Notes: generated by a model not told the origin, from the sequence alone. Positions 27,017-37,924 are shown, numbered from the stretch's first letter. The stretch is DNA of 64,000 nucleotides from Gilvimarinus sp. DA14 (GCF_024204685.1 NZ_CP100350.1:2933501-2997500), one strand, 5' to 3'. Program-made: numbers and translations.

Positions 27017-27196
27017 ATGCCCAGCAAGCTGACCCCCGAAGACCAAGCCCGCGTTGACAGAGTCCTGCAGCAGCCAGGTAATCGCAGTGAGCGCAAACCT
27101 TTTAAGGTCTGGACGCTGTTCGCTTGCCTGCTTGGGCTGTTGACTCTCATGAGTGGCCTTAGCTATTGGATTGCCTGGCAATACGGCGTTGTATAA
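27017..27196 (+). CDS. DUF3094-like small membrane protein
   Basis: 59 residues from ATG 27017 (MPSKLTPEDQARVDRVLQQP), too short for routine gene finding. An acidic N terminus with the LTPEDQ..VD..L motif, an ERKPF turn and a single C-terminal membrane helix (about 31-50) match the DUF3094 proteins of pseudomonads and relatives. GAAGAGAAGC provides a moderate ribosome site. Function is unknown. Confidence 0.7.
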   Translation: MPSKLTPEDQARVDRVLQQPGNRSERKPFKVWTLFACLLGLLTLMSGLSYWIAWQYGVV

Positions 27197-27238
27197 ATAC
27201 ATAACCCAGATATATTAAAAAGAAATAGCAAAACGGCC

Positions 27239-27267
27239 TTGACCGCACCAAATTGGCTCCCTATAAT
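27239..27267 (+). promoter_or_regulatory. Promoter of the metY-rimP-nusA-infB cluster
   Basis: TTGACC (27239-27244), 17-bp spacer, TATAAT (27262-27267), followed by a GC-rich discriminator GCGCG typical of stringently controlled stable-RNA promoters. It precedes the tRNA by about 40 bases after the predicted start near 27274. Confidence 0.8.
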
Positions 27268-27311
27268 GCGCGACCTCGGTTGGGGGAACACACTTACAAC
27301 TGAGTTGAGGA

Positions 27312-27388
<77 letters not shown>

Positions 27389-27687
27389 ATTTCTGGAGTT
27401 GATGCTATAGTGCATTAGCTCGCAGCCACGGCAGGTGGCTCGCCAGTGTTAGTGCTGGCACTACAGTCAGCCAATCGGCTGATCAGCGCCGGTGAAGTTG
27501 GCGCGTCCGGGGCCCCTGCAAGGGGCTTTTTTGTATCTGAAAGTCAGTGGGTTACCGCTGCCGCAGATCACTGTGGTGAAGTATTAAAAGTGGGCCTAGG
27601 GCCCATTTTTTGTTTCTGGGGCGCCTCCGGCGTCTTGATTCTGGCGCACAAAAGGCGCCACAGGCCCAAATCCTTGGAGTTTCATTT
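27389..27687 (+). promoter_or_regulatory. Leader between metY and rimP with two intrinsic terminators
   Basis: 299 non-coding bases. Terminator 1: GCCCCT-GCA-AGGGGC (27512-27526) and six Ts. Terminator 2: TGGGCC-TAG-GGCCCA (27591-27605) followed by six Ts (27606-27611). Both lie downstream of the tRNA and upstream of rimP, so transcription must pass or be attenuated at each. A conserved rimP leader RNA is known in gammaproteobacteria from memory; I cannot confirm identity. Confidence 0.65.
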
Positions 27688-28143
27688 ATGGCGTCTATAG
27701 AAGAGCGTTTGACAAAAATGTTTGCGCCGGCTGTGGATGCCCTTGGCTGTGAGCTTTGGGGCGTTGAATACTTGACCGGCGGCAAGCCTAAGGTGCTGCG
27801 GGTTTATATTGATAAAGCCGACGGCGTGCAGGTGGAAGACTGTGCAAAAGTGAGCCGTCAGCTGAGTAGTTTAATGGATGTGGAAGATCCGATTGCCGGC
27901 GAGTACACCTTGGAGGTGTCTTCTCCGGGTATGGATCGGCCGCTCTATACGCTGGAGCAATTTGCCGACTACAAGGGCCAGGTTGCTGCGGTGAAATTGC
28001 GTGTTCCGTTTGACGGGCGCCGCAAATTTAAAGGCATTTTGCAGGGCATCGAAGATCAGGATGTCGTGATACTGGTGGATAACGAAGAGTATCTGCTGCC
28101 CATTGAATCGATTGAAAAAGCGAACATAGTCCCCCAGTTCTAG
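27688..28143 (+). CDS. rimP: Ribosome maturation factor RimP
   Basis: 151 residues from ATG 27688 with a TTGGAG ribosome site; upstream in-frame codons are rejected. It helps mature the 30S subunit before 30S assembly finishes. Visible family segments are the N-terminal LGCELWGVEYL, DCAKVSRQLSSLMDVEDPIAGEYTLEVSSPGMDRPL (the most conserved part) and the C-terminal Sm-like barrel. It is followed by nusA 40 bases on. Confidence 0.96.
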   Translation: MASIEERLTKMFAPAVDALGCELWGVEYLTGGKPKVLRVYIDKADGVQVEDCAKVSRQLSSLMDVEDPIAGEYTLEVSSPGMDRPLYTLEQFADYKGQVAAVKLRVPFDGRRKFKGILQGIEDQDVVILVDNEEYLLPIESIEKANIVPQF

Positions 28144-28183
28144 TCGCAGTGCGGTTGGATACAGGAGTTAACGAGGCAAACTC

Positions 28184-29665
28184 ATGAACAAAGAAATTTT
28201 GCTGGTCGCCGATGCCGTTTCCAATGAAAAAGGCGTTGATAAGGATGTGATCTTTGAGGCGATTGAAAGTGCGTTGGCTATGGCCACCAAAAAACGCTTT
28301 GACGAAGATTCAACGATCGAAGTAAACATCGACCGGATTACTGGCGACTATGAAACTTATCGCAGTTGGGAAGTGGTAGCAGATGATGTCTTGGCAGAAT
28401 TGGGCACTCAATTAACCACCGAAGAGGCCGCTGAAGTCGATCCGGCTTTGCAGGTGGGCGACATTCACCGCGAAAAAATTGAAAACGTTGATTTTGGTCG
28501 TATCGCTGCGCAAACCGCCAAGCAAGTTATTGTGCAAAAAGTTCGCGAAGCCGAGCGCGCGCAAATGGTGGACGAGTACCGCGATCGCGTGGGTGAGCTG
28601 ATTAACGGCACCGTAAAAAAAGTCACCCGCGACAGTATTATTGTGGATTTGGGCAACAATGCCGAAGCATTGTTGCCGCGCGACCAGTTAGTGGGCCGCG
28701 AGATTTTCCGCATGGGCGATCGAGTGCGTGCGTACTTGCAAGAGGTGCGTTCTGAAGCGCGCGGCCCGCAGCTGTTTTTAAGCCGCTCTTGCCCTGAAAT
28801 GCTGATCGAGCTGTTTAAAATTGAGGTGCCGGAAATTGCGGAAGGCATTATCGAAATTAAAGGTGCGGCCCGCGACCCGGGTCTGCGCGCAAAAATCGCC
28901 GTGAACACTAACGACGGTCGCATCGATCCTGTGGGGGCTTGCGTTGGTATGCGCGGTTCGCGCGTACAAGCCGTGTCAAACGAGCTGGGCAATGAGCGTG
29001 TCGATATTGTTCTGTGGGATGACAATCCCGCGCAATTTGTAATTAACGCCATGTCGCCTGCAGAGATTGAGTCTATTGTTGTGGACGAAGATGCGGGCTC
29101 TATGGATTTGGCTGTGGGCGAAGAGAACCTCGCCATGGCTATTGGCCGCGGCGGACAAAACGTACGTCTCGCATGCGAGCTGACTCAGTGGGCTATCAAT
29201 GTGATGAGCTCCGCTGAATGGGAAGAAAAGCAGGAAGCGGAAACGGGCGGCTATATCCAAGTGTTTATGAACGCGCTGGATGTCGATGAAGACGTTGCCC
29301 AGGTGTTGGTGGAAGAGGGCTTTACCAGCATCGAAGAAGTGGCATATGTGCCTCTGGATGAAATCGCCTCCATTGAAGGCTTTGACGAAGATGTCGCCGA
29401 AGAGCTGCGCGCCCGTGCGAAAGACGCGCTGTTGACTCAGGCCTTGGCCTCTGAAGAGCAGCTGGAAGGCGCGGCCCCGGCCGACGATTTGTTGAATATG
29501 GAAGGTATGGATAAAGAGCTGGCGGTAATTTTGGCCAGCCGAGGCATCGTGACCATGGAAGATTTGGCCGAGCAGGCAATTGATGAGTTGTTGGATATCG
29601 AAGGTGTCGATGAAGAGCGCGCCGCTGCCCTGATTATGAAAGCCCGCGAGCCCTGGTTTGCCTGA
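28184..29665 (+). CDS. nusA: Transcription termination/antitermination protein NusA
   Basis: 493 residues. N-terminal RNA polymerase-binding domain (1-125), an S1 domain (about 132-200) with [24 protein letters not shown] domains (about 200-345) with [19 protein letters not shown] and the [12 protein letters not shown] motif, and two C-terminal acidic helix-hairpin-helix repeats (about 365-490), which occur in enterobacterial-type NusA. It modulates pausing, termination and antitermination. It precedes infB by 61 bases, the standard order. Confidence 0.97.
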   Translation: MNKEILLVADAVSNEKGVDKDVIFEAIESALAMATKKRFDEDSTIEVNIDRITGDYETYRSWEVVADDVLAELGTQLTTEEAAEVDPALQVGDIHREKIENVDFGRIAAQTAKQVIVQKVREAERAQMVDEYRDRVGELINGTVKKVTRDSIIVDLGNNAEALLPRDQLVGREIFRMGDRVRAYLQEVRSEARGPQLFLSRSCPEMLIELFKIEVPEIAEGIIEIKGAARDPGLRAKIAVNTNDGRIDPVGACVGMRGSRVQAVSNELGNERVDIVLWDDNPAQFVINAMSPAEIESIVVDEDAGSMDLAVGEENLAMAIGRGGQNVRLACELTQWAINVMSSAEWEEKQEAETGGYIQVFMNALDVDEDVAQVLVEEGFTSIEEVAYVPLDEIASIEGFDEDVAEELRARAKDALLTQALASEEQLEGAAPADDLLNMEGMDKELAVILASRGIVTMEDLAEQAIDELLDIEGVDEERAAALIMKAREPWFA

Positions 29666-29726
29666 TCACTGCCGCTGATAAGTGTTGCAGTAGGTTAAAG
29701 GCAAAATTCAAAACTGAGGAAATAGA

Positions 29727-32447
29727 ATGGCAGAAGTAAAAGTAAGCGAACTCGCCAAATCAGTGGGTACCCCCGTTGAGCGGCTGCTTAAACAAATGCA
29801 GGAAGCCGGGCTGAAGCATACCGCTGAGGATGCGTTGGTCTCTGACGACGAGAAACAACAGTTGTTGGCTTATCTGAAAAGCAGCCACGGTGAGTCGGCA
29901 TCGGACTCCGAGCCGCGCAAAATTACTCTGAAGCGCAAAACTACTACCACACTAAAAGCGGGCGGTCGTAAAACCGTGAATGTGGAAGTGCGGAAAAAGC
30001 GCACTTACGTGAAGCGCAAACCTCTTGATGAAGAAACGCCTGAGCCAGAAGAAACACAGCTGGCGGCCGAGGCTGTGCCAGAGCCGGAAGTGGCGGTAGG
30101 GCCCGTACCGGCGCCCGCGCCTGAACCGGCTCCGGAGCCCGAACCTGAACCTGAGCCCGAGGTTGTTGAGCCGGTTGCACAAGAGCCGGCCGAAGAGCCC
30201 GCGGCGCAAGAGCAGCCTCAGCCCGAGCCCGAAGTGGCCGCGCGCAAATCCTTTGTCGATGACATTGAAGAGAAGCGCCAAGCTGCGATGGAGCGCCGCA
30301 AGGCAGAAGAAGCTGCGCGCGACGCAGAGCTGAAAGCGTTGGAAGAAAAGAAAGCCGCGGACAAAGCTGCGGCCGAGAAAAAAGCTCAGGCGGCTGCGTC
30401 CAAGCCTGAGGCAGCAGATCCTGCTGCCGCGGCGCCCGGCCCGGCCAAACCTGATACCAAGCACGGTCGCAAGAAAGAGCGTCGCGAAGAGTTTGATGAC
30501 GACGATGGTAGCCCGCGCGCCAAGCGTGCTGGCAAAGCGGGCAAAAAAGGTATGGGGCCGAAAAAATCATCTAAGGCCGATTTGTACGAGCTGGCTGAAG
30601 AAGAGGACGATTCAGCATTTATGCAGCGTCGTCGTGCCGGCCGCGCCGCGCACAAAGCGTCTAACAAGCACGGCTTCAAGAAGCCGACGCAGAAAATTGT
30701 GCGCGAAGTAGAGATTCCTGAAACCATTACCGTTTCAGACCTTGCCCAGCGCATGACCATTAAATCCGGTGAGTTGATCAAGCAATTGATGAAGCTGGGT
30801 GTTATGGCGAATATCAACCAGCCGTTGGATCAGGAAACTGCCCAGCTGGTGGTAGAGGAAATGGGCCACAACTTTAAGCTGGTGAGTGAAGACGATATCG
30901 AAACAGATCTGGAAGCCCAGGTAAAAGTGGACGGTGAAGAAAAGCCGCGCGCACCTGTGGTAACCGTTATGGGTCATGTCGACCATGGTAAAACCTCTTT
31001 GCTGGATTACATTCGTAAAGCCAAGGTAGCCGCTGGTGAAGCCGGTGGCATTACCCAACACATTGGTGCCTACCGAGTGAAAACCAGCCAGGGCGAAATT
31101 GCCTTCTTGGATACTCCCGGCCACGCCGCGTTTACCGCTATGCGTGCACGCGGTGCCCAGTGTACCGATGTGGTGATTCTGGTGGTGGCGGCGGATGACG
31201 GTGTGATGCCGCAAACCGAAGAGGCCATTAACCACGCCAAAGCCGCCGGTGTGCCGATTGTTGTCGCTATTAACAAGTGTGACAAAGAGGCCGCTGATCC
31301 GGATCGCGTTAAAAACGAGCTGGCAGCAAAAGAAGTGATTCCCGAAGACTGGGGCGGTGATACTCAGTTTATCGAAGTTTCGGCCCACACGGGTGACGGC
31401 ATCGACGAGCTGTTGGAAGCTGTGTCATTGCAAGCCGAACTGCTTGAGCTTAAAGCGGTAGAAGATGCGCCAGCTCAGGGCGTGGTGGTTGAATCTCGCC
31501 TGGACAAGGGCCGCGGTGTAGTTGCTACCTTGCTGGTGCAGCAGGGTACCTTGAATCACGGCGACTTAGTGCTGGCCGGGCAAAGCTATGGGCGTGTGCG
31601 CGCCGCGATGAACGAGCTGGGCCAACAGGTGAAAACTGTGGGGCCTTCGTCTCCGGTAGAGATTTTGGGTCTGGATTCAGCCCCGAGCGCCGGTGATGAA
31701 TTTGTGGTGCTGGATGACGAGCGCAAGGCGCGCGAAGTGGCCGAGTTCCGCGCTGAAAAAGAGCGTAAGGAACGCATGCAGCGTCAGCAGGCAGCCAAGC
31801 TGGAAAACATGTTTGCCGGTATGGACGGCGGCGAGAAGAAAGTGTTGTCGGTGGTGGTTAAGGCCGACGTACGCGGCTCGCTGGAAGCAATTCTCGCCTC
31901 CCTCGGGGACATTGGTAACGACGAAGTGGAAGTTCAGGTTGTTTCTTCCGGTGTGGGCGGAATTACCGACAATGACGTTAACCTGGCATTAACCGCTAAC
32001 GCCATTGTGATCGGTTTTAACGTTCGTGCCCCGGGCAGCACTCGTCGCTTGGCGGAGCAAGAGAGCATCGAGATCCGTTACTACAGCATTATCTATCAGC
32101 TGTTGGACGATGTGAAAAGCGCTCTGTCCGGCATGCTTGACCCTGAGCGTGTGGAAGAGATTGTCGGTATCGCCGATGTGCGTGAAGTCTTCAGCTCGCC
32201 CAAGTTTGGTCAGGTGGCAGGTTGCATGGTTACCGAAGGTACTGTTTACCGCAACAAGCCCATCCGCGTGTTGCGCGATAACGTGGTTATCTTTGAAGGC
32301 GAGCTGGAGTCTCTGCGTCGCTTCAAAGACGATGTCAACGAAGTGCGCAACGGCATGGAGTGTGGTATCGGTGTGAAAAACTACGACGTTAAAGTCGGTG
32401 ACCAGATCGAAGTCTTTGAAGTTAAGGAGGTGGCGCGCGAGCTGTAA
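29727..32447 (+). CDS. infB: Translation initiation factor IF-2
   Basis: 906 residues. An N-terminal IF2_N helix (1-55), a long low-complexity region of Pro-Glu and Ala-Lys-Glu repeats (about 80-240), a second IF2-associated domain (about 325-390), then the GTPase core with [13 protein letters not shown] and NKCD motifs and C-terminal beta-barrels and fMet-tRNA-binding domain. It delivers fMet-tRNA to the 30S subunit, which fits the metY gene at the head of the cluster. Internal initiation giving shorter IF2 forms is known in relatives but cannot be shown here. Confidence 0.97.
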   Translation: MAEVKVSELAKSVGTPVERLLKQMQEAGLKHTAEDALVSDDEKQQLLAYLKSSHGESASDSEPRKITLKRKTTTTLKAGGRKTVNVEVRKKRTYVKRKPLDEETPEPEETQLAAEAVPEPEVAVGPVPAPAPEPAPEPEPEPEPEVVEPVAQEPAEEPAAQEQPQPEPEVAARKSFVDDIEEKRQAAMERRKAEEAARDAELKALEEKKAADKAAAEKKAQAAASKPEAADPAAAAPGPAKPDTKHGRKKERREEFDDDDGSPRAKRAGKAGKKGMGPKKSSKADLYELAEEEDDSAFMQRRRAGRAAHKASNKHGFKKPTQKIVREVEIPETITVSDLAQRMTIKSGELIKQLMKLGVMANINQPLDQETAQLVVEEMGHNFKLVSEDDIETDLEAQVKVDGEEKPRAPVVTVMGHVDHGKTSLLDYIRKAKVAAGEAGGITQHIGAYRVKTSQGEIAFLDTPGHAAFTAMRARGAQCTDVVILVVAADDGVMPQTEEAINHAKAAGVPIVVAINKCDKEAADPDRVKNELAAKEVIPEDWGGDTQFIEVSAHTGDGIDELLEAVSLQAELLELKAVEDAPAQGVVVESRLDKGRGVVATLLVQQGTLNHGDLVLAGQSYGRVRAAMNELGQQVKTVGPSSPVEILGLDSAPSAGDEFVVLDDERKAREVAEFRAEKERKERMQRQQAAKLENMFAGMDGGEKKVLSVVVKADVRGSLEAILASLGDIGNDEVEVQVVSSGVGGITDNDVNLALTANAIVIGFNVRAPGSTRRLAEQESIEIRYYSIIYQLLDDVKSALSGMLDPERVEEIVGIADVREVFSSPKFGQVAGCMVTEGTVYRNKPIRVLRDNVVIFEGELESLRRFKDDVNEVRNGMECGIGVKNYDVKVGDQIEVFEVKEVAREL

Positions 32448-32465
32448 GCCCGCAGCGTTTTCCTC

Positions 32466-32504
32466 GCCCCGCCTCCCTTCGGGGGAGTCGGGGCTTTGTT
32501 ATTT
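32466..32504 (+). terminator. Terminator-like hairpin between infB and rbfA
   Basis: GCCCCG (32466-32471) pairs with CGGGGC (32489-32494), with inner complementarity CTCC/GGAG, followed by TTTGTTATTTT. It may only reduce read-through, because rbfA and truB are expected to be co-transcribed. Confidence 0.65.
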
Positions 32505-32540
32505 TAGGCGGTTGCCCCGCCGGGATAAGTAGGTGACAAA

Positions 32541-32924
32541 ATGCCCAGAGAATTTGCCCGCGCTGATCGGGTGGCCGATGCCATCCAACGCTATTTGGCG
32601 AATATGATTCAGCAGGAGATTCGCGACCCCCGGGTCGGTATGGTGAATATCAATAGTGTCACCGTTAGCCGGGACATGGCCTTCGCCAAGGTTTATATTA
32701 CGGTGGTAGGCGGCGATGAAGACGAAGGTCGCACCAGCGCTGAAGTGCTTAACAAGGCCTCTGGTTTCTTGCGTTCACTATTAGCTAAAGAGCTGGATAT
32801 GCGCACCGTGCCCAAGCTTAATTTCCACTACGACCACACCTCGGTGCGCGGCCAGGAGTTGTCGTCTCTGATCGATCGCGCCGTGGCGGCCGATAAGGCC
32901 AAGTCGAGCGACGAGGACGAATAA
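32541..32924 (+). CDS. rbfA: 30S ribosome-binding factor RbfA
   Basis: 127 residues. A small KH-like protein for late 30S assembly and cold adaptation; visible are RVADAIQRYLANMIQQEIRDPR near the start and the conserved VYITVVG..DEG and FLRSLLAKELDMRTVPKLNFHYDHTS segments. Its stop overlaps the truB ATG by one base (TAATG). Confidence 0.96.
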   Translation: MPREFARADRVADAIQRYLANMIQQEIRDPRVGMVNINSVTVSRDMAFAKVYITVVGGDEDEGRTSAEVLNKASGFLRSLLAKELDMRTVPKLNFHYDHTSVRGQELSSLIDRAVAADKAKSSDEDE

Positions 32925-33874
32925 TGGGGCGCAAGCGTAAAGGTCGCGCCATTGACGGTGTGCTGCTGTTGGATAAGCCACTGGGTATGAGCTCGAACCA
33001 CGCCCTGCAGCGTGCCAAGCGTTTATTTTTTGCCGCTAAAGCCGGTCACACCGGCAGTCTCGATCCTCTGGCGACCGGGGTTTTACCCGTATGTTTTGGC
33101 GAGGCCACTAAATTCTCCCAGTTTTTGCTGGACGCCGACAAAACCTATGAAGCCACTTTTGTGCTGGGCGAGAAAACCTCTACCGGTGACGCTGAAGGGG
33201 AAGTGCTGGAAGACATTGATGCCTCCGAACTGAGCGAGGCCCAGGTCGCCAGCGCCATGACCAGATTTATGGGGGAAATCGACCAGGTGCCGCCTATGTA
33301 TTCGGCGCTAAAGCAAAACGGCCAACCGCTCTATAAACTCGCCCGTCAGGGGATAGAGGTCGAGCGCGAGGCTCGTCAGGTTGAGATCCTGGAGTACAAC
33401 CTATTGGCGTTTCGCCCAGGGCAGCGCGCCGAGCTGGATGTAGAGGTGCACTGTTCTAAAGGTACTTATATCCGCTCGTTGGCCGAAGACCTTGGCGAGG
33501 CGCTTGAGGTGGGCGGCCATGTCAGCGCTTTGCGCCGTACCTTTACCGGTGGTTTTGAGATTGAGCAGTGTATAACTCTGGATGAGCTCAGCGATGAACG
33601 CGGTGAGGGGCGGGCCGAAACCTTGGATCATCACTTGTTGCCGGTGGATACGCCGGTGGACCATCTGCCTAAAATCACACTTCCAGCGGATAGCGCCCAC
33701 TATTTTCGCCTGGGTAATCCGGTTATGGACGCGCAGGTCTATCGCACGGGCGAAGAAGGTGATATGGTGCGTGTCTTTTGTGAAAGTGGCCAATTTTTAG
33801 GCGTTGCCACCCTCGACGAGGGCCGGGTGGCGCCCAAACGTCTGTTGGCGAGCGCCACATCCGAGACAAACTGA
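32924..33874 (+). CDS. truB: tRNA pseudouridine(55) synthase TruB
   Basis: 316 residues. It makes pseudouridine 55 in the T-loop of tRNAs. The catalytic aspartate is in HTGSLDPLATGVLPVCFGEATK, followed by the family YEATFVLGEKTSTGDAEG and GTYIRSLAEDLG motifs; a short C-terminal PUA-like part completes it. It is co-translated with rbfA and precedes rpsO. Confidence 0.97.
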   Translation: MGRKRKGRAIDGVLLLDKPLGMSSNHALQRAKRLFFAAKAGHTGSLDPLATGVLPVCFGEATKFSQFLLDADKTYEATFVLGEKTSTGDAEGEVLEDIDASELSEAQVASAMTRFMGEIDQVPPMYSALKQNGQPLYKLARQGIEVEREARQVEILEYNLLAFRPGQRAELDVEVHCSKGTYIRSLAEDLGEALEVGGHVSALRRTFTGGFEIEQCITLDELSDERGEGRAETLDHHLLPVDTPVDHLPKITLPADSAHYFRLGNPVMDAQVYRTGEEGDMVRVFCESGQFLGVATLDEGRVAPKRLLASATSETN

Positions 33875-33987
33875 AGAATTTGCCGGCTACCGCTGGCAAA
33901 CTGCCGGGCTAACCGGTGATACCTGGCCTGCCTGTAAATATGCACGGGTACGGCTGTAATCAATGCATATTATTAGAGGAAATTGAC

Positions 33988-34257
33988 ATGGCACTGAGTG
34001 CACAAGAAAAAGCTGAAATCGTAAAAGAGTATCAACAAGGTGAAGGTGATACCGGTTCTGCAGAAGTTCAGGTTGCGCTGTTGACCCACAACATCAACAA
34101 GCTGCAAAACCACTTCTCTGGCCACAAGCAAGATCACCATTCACGTCGCGGCCTGATCCGCATGGTAAACCAGCGTCGCAAGCTGCTGGATTACCTGAAA
34201 GGTAAAGATACCAGCCGTTACGCCGCTCTGATTCAAAAACTGGGTCTGCGTCGTTAA
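33988..34257 (+). CDS. rpsO: 30S ribosomal protein S15
   Basis: 89 residues from ATG 33988 with an AGAGGA ribosome site (an upstream in-frame ATG at 33916 is rejected). The family pattern [17 protein letters not shown]...[22 protein letters not shown] is complete. S15 binds the 16S central domain and, in relatives, represses its own mRNA. A terminator follows at once. Confidence 0.97.
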   Translation: MALSAQEKAEIVKEYQQGEGDTGSAEVQVALLTHNINKLQNHFSGHKQDHHSRRGLIRMVNQRRKLLDYLKGKDTSRYAALIQKLGLRR

Positions 34258-34261
34258 TTGC

Positions 34262-34290
34262 AAAGTGCCCGCATTTGCGGGCACTTTTTT
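34262..34290 (+). terminator. Intrinsic terminator after rpsO
   Basis: AAAGTGCCCGC (34262-34272) pairs with GCGGGCACTTT (34277-34287) and continues into a T-run, 5 bases after the rpsO stop. Partial read-through to pnp is usual in relatives. Confidence 0.9.
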
Positions 34291-34364
34291 GTTGGATATC
34301 GGTATTTAGCTGAAAGAAGCTTGCGTATAAAGAAACGCATTATTGGTAAGTAAAGGATAGAAGA

Positions 34365-36521
34365 GTGAATCCGATTATTAAGAAATTTCAGTATGGTGAT
34401 CAAACCGTAACCCTGGAAACTGGCCGCATTGCTCGCCAGGCCACAGGTGCGGTGATGGTGACCATGGGCGAGACCTCGGTACTGTGTACCGTAGTGGGCG
34501 CCAAAGAGGCCAAACCAGACCAAGCGTTTTTCCCGCTGTCTGTTCACTATCAAGAAAAGGCCTACGCCGCCGGTAAAATCCCCGGTGGTTTCTTCAAGCG
34601 TGAAGGTCGTCCGTCCGAGAAAGAAACCTTAACCTCACGCCTGATCGACCGTCCTATTCGTCCGCTGTTTCCCAACGGCTTTATGAACGAAGTGCAGGTT
34701 GTTTGTACGGTTATGTCTACCTGCAAGGCAAACGATCCAGATATCGCCGCCATGATTGGTACCTCAGCGGCATTGGCCGTTTCTGGTATTCCCTTCAGCG
34801 GCCCTATAGGTGCGGCGCGCGTGGGTTACACCACAGAGGGTGGCTACCTGCTGAATCCGAGTTATGAGGCGCTGCAGACCTCTGAGCTGGACATGGTAGT
34901 GGCTGGCACCTCGGATGCGGTTCTGATGGTTGAGTCAGAAGCCAATGAGCTGCCCGAAGACATCATGCTGGGTGCGGTGCTCTACGCTCACCAAGAGATG
35001 CAAGCCGTGGTGCAGGCCTGCGCCGAACTGGCACGCGATGCTGGTAAGCCCAAGTGGGATTGGCAGCCTGAGCCGGAAAACACCACCTTGCTGGATGCGG
35101 TTAAGCACGGCTTTTCCGAGTCTATTGGTGTTGCCTACCGCATTACCGATAAAGCCAAGCGCTATGATCGTCTCTCCGAGCTGCGCAGCCAAGCGGTTGC
35201 CGAGCTGGTAAAAGAAGGCGGAGATGTCAGCGAAGAAGACGTTAAAAAAGTTTTCGGCAAGGTAGAGAAATCTATCGTGCGTTCGCGCATTGTTGATGGT
35301 GAGCCACGCATTGATGGCCGCGACCAAAAAACCGTTCGCGCTATTGATGTAGAAGTGGGTGTGCTGAACAAGGCCCACGGCTCTGCGCTGTTTACCCGTG
35401 GTGAAACTCAGGCGTTGGTTGTTGCCACTTTGGGCAACGCCCGCGATGCGCAAATCATCGACGCCCTGGAAGGCGAGCGCAAAGATCCTTTCATGCTGCA
35501 CTACAACTTCCCTCCTTACTCGGTAGGTGAGTGTGGTCGCATGGGCGCTACTGGTCGTCGTGAAATCGGCCACGGTCGCTTGGCCCGTCGTGGTATTGCC
35601 GCGGTGTTGCCAGATCAAGAATCCTTCCCTTACACCATGCGTGTGGTGAGCGAAATTACCGAATCTAACGGTTCCAGCTCTATGGCCTCTGTATGTGGCT
35701 CATCGCTGGCATTGATGGACGCCGGTGTACCGCTGAAAGCCCCCGTAGCCGGCATCGCCATGGGCTTGGTAAAAGAAGAAGACAAGTTCGCGGTTCTGAC
35801 CGATATTTTGGGCGACGAAGATCACCTGGGCGACATGGACTTTAAAGTGGCCGGTACGTCTTCGGGTATCACTGCCTTGCAGATGGATATCAAAATTGAG
35901 GGCATTACCGAGCAGATCATGGAAATCGCTCTCGAGCAGGCGCTGCAAGCGCGTTTGCACATTCTGGGCGAGATGAACAAAGTGATCGCTGAGTCGCGTG
36001 AAAATGTAAGCGACAACGCGCCACGCTTTGAAACCATGAAGGTTCATCCAGACAAAATTCGCGACATCATTGGTAAAGGCGGTGCGACTATCCGTTCTAT
36101 TACCGAAGAGACTGGCGCGTCTGTTGATATCGATGACGATGGCACGGTTAAAGTCTACGCTGACGATAACAGCGCGCTGCAAGCGGCCGTTGATCGTATT
36201 CTGGGTATTACCGCTGAAGCTGAAATTGGCGAAATTTACGAAGGTACCGTGGTTCGCATTGTGGACTTTGGTGCGTTTGTGAACTTCCTGCCCGGCAAAG
36301 ATGGTCTGGTACATATTTCACAGATCGCTGAGGAGCGCGTTAACAGTGTTAGCGATTACCTCAAAGAAGGTGAAGTGGTTAAGGTTAAGTGCCTGGACGT
36401 AGACCAGCGCGGCCGTATCAAGCTGTCTATCAAAGAAGCCAAAGCGGAAGAAGCGGGTAACGCTGAAGCCGCTCCTGCAGAAGCGCCTGCAGCTGCAGAA
36501 GAGACTAGTGAAAAAGAGTAA
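34365..36521 (+). CDS. pnp: Polyribonucleotide nucleotidyltransferase (PNPase)
   Basis: 718 residues from GTG 34365 with an AAGGATAGAAGA ribosome region. Two RNase PH-type domains (about 10-220 and 310-545) flank a helical linker; a KH domain (about 553-615) and an S1 domain (about 620-690) follow, ending in an Ala/Glu-rich tail. It degrades RNA phosphorolytically from the 3' end and is a partner of the RNase E degradosome. Gene order rpsO-pnp is conserved. Confidence 0.97.
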   Translation: MNPIIKKFQYGDQTVTLETGRIARQATGAVMVTMGETSVLCTVVGAKEAKPDQAFFPLSVHYQEKAYAAGKIPGGFFKREGRPSEKETLTSRLIDRPIRPLFPNGFMNEVQVVCTVMSTCKANDPDIAAMIGTSAALAVSGIPFSGPIGAARVGYTTEGGYLLNPSYEALQTSELDMVVAGTSDAVLMVESEANELPEDIMLGAVLYAHQEMQAVVQACAELARDAGKPKWDWQPEPENTTLLDAVKHGFSESIGVAYRITDKAKRYDRLSELRSQAVAELVKEGGDVSEEDVKKVFGKVEKSIVRSRIVDGEPRIDGRDQKTVRAIDVEVGVLNKAHGSALFTRGETQALVVATLGNARDAQIIDALEGERKDPFMLHYNFPPYSVGECGRMGATGRREIGHGRLARRGIAAVLPDQESFPYTMRVVSEITESNGSSSMASVCGSSLALMDAGVPLKAPVAGIAMGLVKEEDKFAVLTDILGDEDHLGDMDFKVAGTSSGITALQMDIKIEGITEQIMEIALEQALQARLHILGEMNKVIAESRENVSDNAPRFETMKVHPDKIRDIIGKGGATIRSITEETGASVDIDDDGTVKVYADDNSALQAAVDRILGITAEAEIGEIYEGTVVRIVDFGAFVNFLPGKDGLVHISQIAEERVNSVSDYLKEGEVVKVKCLDVDQRGRIKLSIKEAKAEEAGNAEAAPAEAPAAAEETSEKE

Positions 36522-36542
36522 GTTTCTTTTTCGCTAGAAGAT

Positions 36543-36573
36543 AAAAAAACCGCGCTTAAAGCGCGGTTTTTTT
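36543..36573. terminator. Terminator after pnp
   Basis: AAAAAAACCGCGCTT / AAGCGCGGTTTTTTT palindrome 22 bases after pnp, with A-run and T-run, so it can serve both pnp and the converging anti-sigma gene. Confidence 0.9.
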
Positions 36574-36624
36574 ATGTCTGTTAAAACTGCTGCAGCAGTC
36601 TTGTGAATCTGCTGTCAGTACAAG

Positions 36625-37266
36625 CTACCAGCGTAAAAACGGGTTTAACAAGCGATAAAATCGCCCTACAAAATAGATGGGGGCATCCAGAACCGTCAGG
36701 CAAATGCAGTCCTCGTTTTGCAGAGCCGTTGGCGTGTGACGGTGGCTCGGGTCGCGGCTGATAAAATCACCCTCGTGGTAAACGCCCAGCTCATCGGAAA
36801 ACCCGCCCTGTAAAATTACAGTAAACTCTTGGCCCTTATGAGAATGCTGCGGCACACGGGCGCCGGCGCGAATTTTTTGCAGCGCAATGCGAAACCCCTG
36901 CACCTGCAGTTTATCGGTCAAATCATACTCGGCAATATCCCGGGTTTGTTTACGCCAAGTGATTCGATCCAGCGGCTGAGGCAGCAGCGCTGCCAGCGGA
37001 TTTTCGTAGCGGCTGTGAATCTCGGGTTCGGGCTTAACGGGTTCGTCATCCATTGCCTGCATAAAATCGTCAAAGCCCTGAACCTCTAATTCGCGAGGCT
37101 CGCTGAGGGTGAGCAGCTCCCCGCCCAGGTTGTTAAACTGCTTAACCTGATTGCGGCAATGAGTGCACATAAACAGATGCACAGACACAGCGAGTGCCTG
37201 TGGCATGGCCAGCGTCCCAGCGGAATAATCCATGAGGGTGATCTCATCTGGGTGATAACCGCTCAT
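36625..37266 (-). CDS. chrR: ChrR-family anti-sigma factor (zinc and cupin domains)
   Basis: 213 residues. The N-terminal zinc-binding anti-sigma domain has H5, H30, C34 and C37, with the same spacing as the zinc ligands I recall for Rhodobacter ChrR (H6, H31, C35, C38). The C-terminal cupin domain keeps H141, H143, E147 (HSHKGQE) and H177, the residues I recall as the second metal site. In Rhodobacter, ChrR holds its sigma factor inactive until singlet oxygen or organic peroxide; the same trigger here is inference. Its ATG overlaps the stop of the sigma gene by 4 bases. Confidence 0.9.
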   Translation of the reverse strand: MSGYHPDEITLMDYSAGTLAMPQALAVSVHLFMCTHCRNQVKQFNNLGGELLTLSEPRELEVQGFDDFMQAMDDEPVKPEPEIHSRYENPLAALLPQPLDRITWRKQTRDIAEYDLTDKLQVQGFRIALQKIRAGARVPQHSHKGQEFTVILQGGFSDELGVYHEGDFISRDPSHRHTPTALQNEDCICLTVLDAPIYFVGRFYRLLNPFLRW

Positions 37267-37847
37267 AAGTCTTTTGCCTCTAACATCACGCGAAGTTTTT
37301 GCATGGACAAGCGCAACCTTCCCTTTAACGTCCCAAGGGGAATGTCCAGCTCGGCCGCCACCTCCTGATGGGTTTTGCCTTCGTAATATACCTTGCGCAC
37401 AGCGATCATCTGGTCTTCGGGCAGCTCGCCGATGGAAGCCTGTAGATGCCGGTGTGCAGATAGCTCTTGAATTGAGCTGATGGTGTTATCCTCGGTGGGA
37501 ATCTGCCACAGCTCTTCGGTTTCAACTTTAATTTCCGCCTTCATACGTCCATTGCGGCGCAGTAGATCAATTCTCTGATTGCGCGCAATGGTAAAAATCC
37601 ATGTTGATACAGACGCTAGGGAGTCAGCATACTTGTCCGCGCTGCGCCACACGCTTGTCATAACTTCCTGCACCAATTCGTCGGCCTGCTGGCTTACGCC
37701 CTGATTGATGGCATAGGCTTTTATGCGCGGCGCAAAATATTCATAAATTTCGCGAAAGGCCAGTCTGTCTTTGTCGCGCGCAACGCGATGGAGTAAATCT
37801 ATCCACTTTTGCGCACGCGGATCTTTCTGTCCGCCGGGGGCAGTCAT
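37263..37847 (-). CDS. ECF sigma factor (ECF11/RpoE-ChrR type)
   Basis: 194 residues from ATG 37845-37847 (AAAGGT ribosome site); in-frame ATGs at 37886 (GAGGA upstream) and 37904 would extend it by 13 and 19 residues. Region 2 has YEYFAPRIKAYAINQGVSQQADELVQEVMTSVWRSADKY and WIFTIARNQRIDLLRR; region 4 has LPEDQMIAVRKVYYEGKTHQEVAAELDIPLGTLKGRLRLS. Coupling to a ChrR anti-sigma assigns it to the ECF11-like group. Its own promoter and that of the divergent FAS1 gene carry the same TGATCC element, suggesting autoregulation. Confidence 0.9.
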   Translation of the reverse strand: MTAPGGQKDPRAQKWIDLLHRVARDKDRLAFREIYEYFAPRIKAYAINQGVSQQADELVQEVMTSVWRSADKYADSLASVSTWIFTIARNQRIDLLRRNGRMKAEIKVETEELWQIPTEDNTISSIQELSAHRHLQASIGELPEDQMIAVRKVYYEGKTHQEVAAELDIPLGTLKGRLRLSMQKLRVMLEAKDL

Positions 37848-37924
37848 AGTTCTGACCTTTGAAGGTGTGGCTTCTTGGCTGGCCATTGGCTGCGAGATCC
37901 TCAACTGGTTATTTCAGACAAAGA

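Noticed and set aside
29944..30570. Long open frames on the minus strand opposite infB
   Set aside because: They arise from the Pro/Glu/Ala-rich repeat codons of IF-2; their products are low-complexity and no family is seen.
34935..36314. Long minus-strand open frames opposite pnp (34935-35618 and 35700-36314)
   Set aside because: They are shadows of the GC-biased third positions of pnp; products resemble nothing and have no ribosome site.
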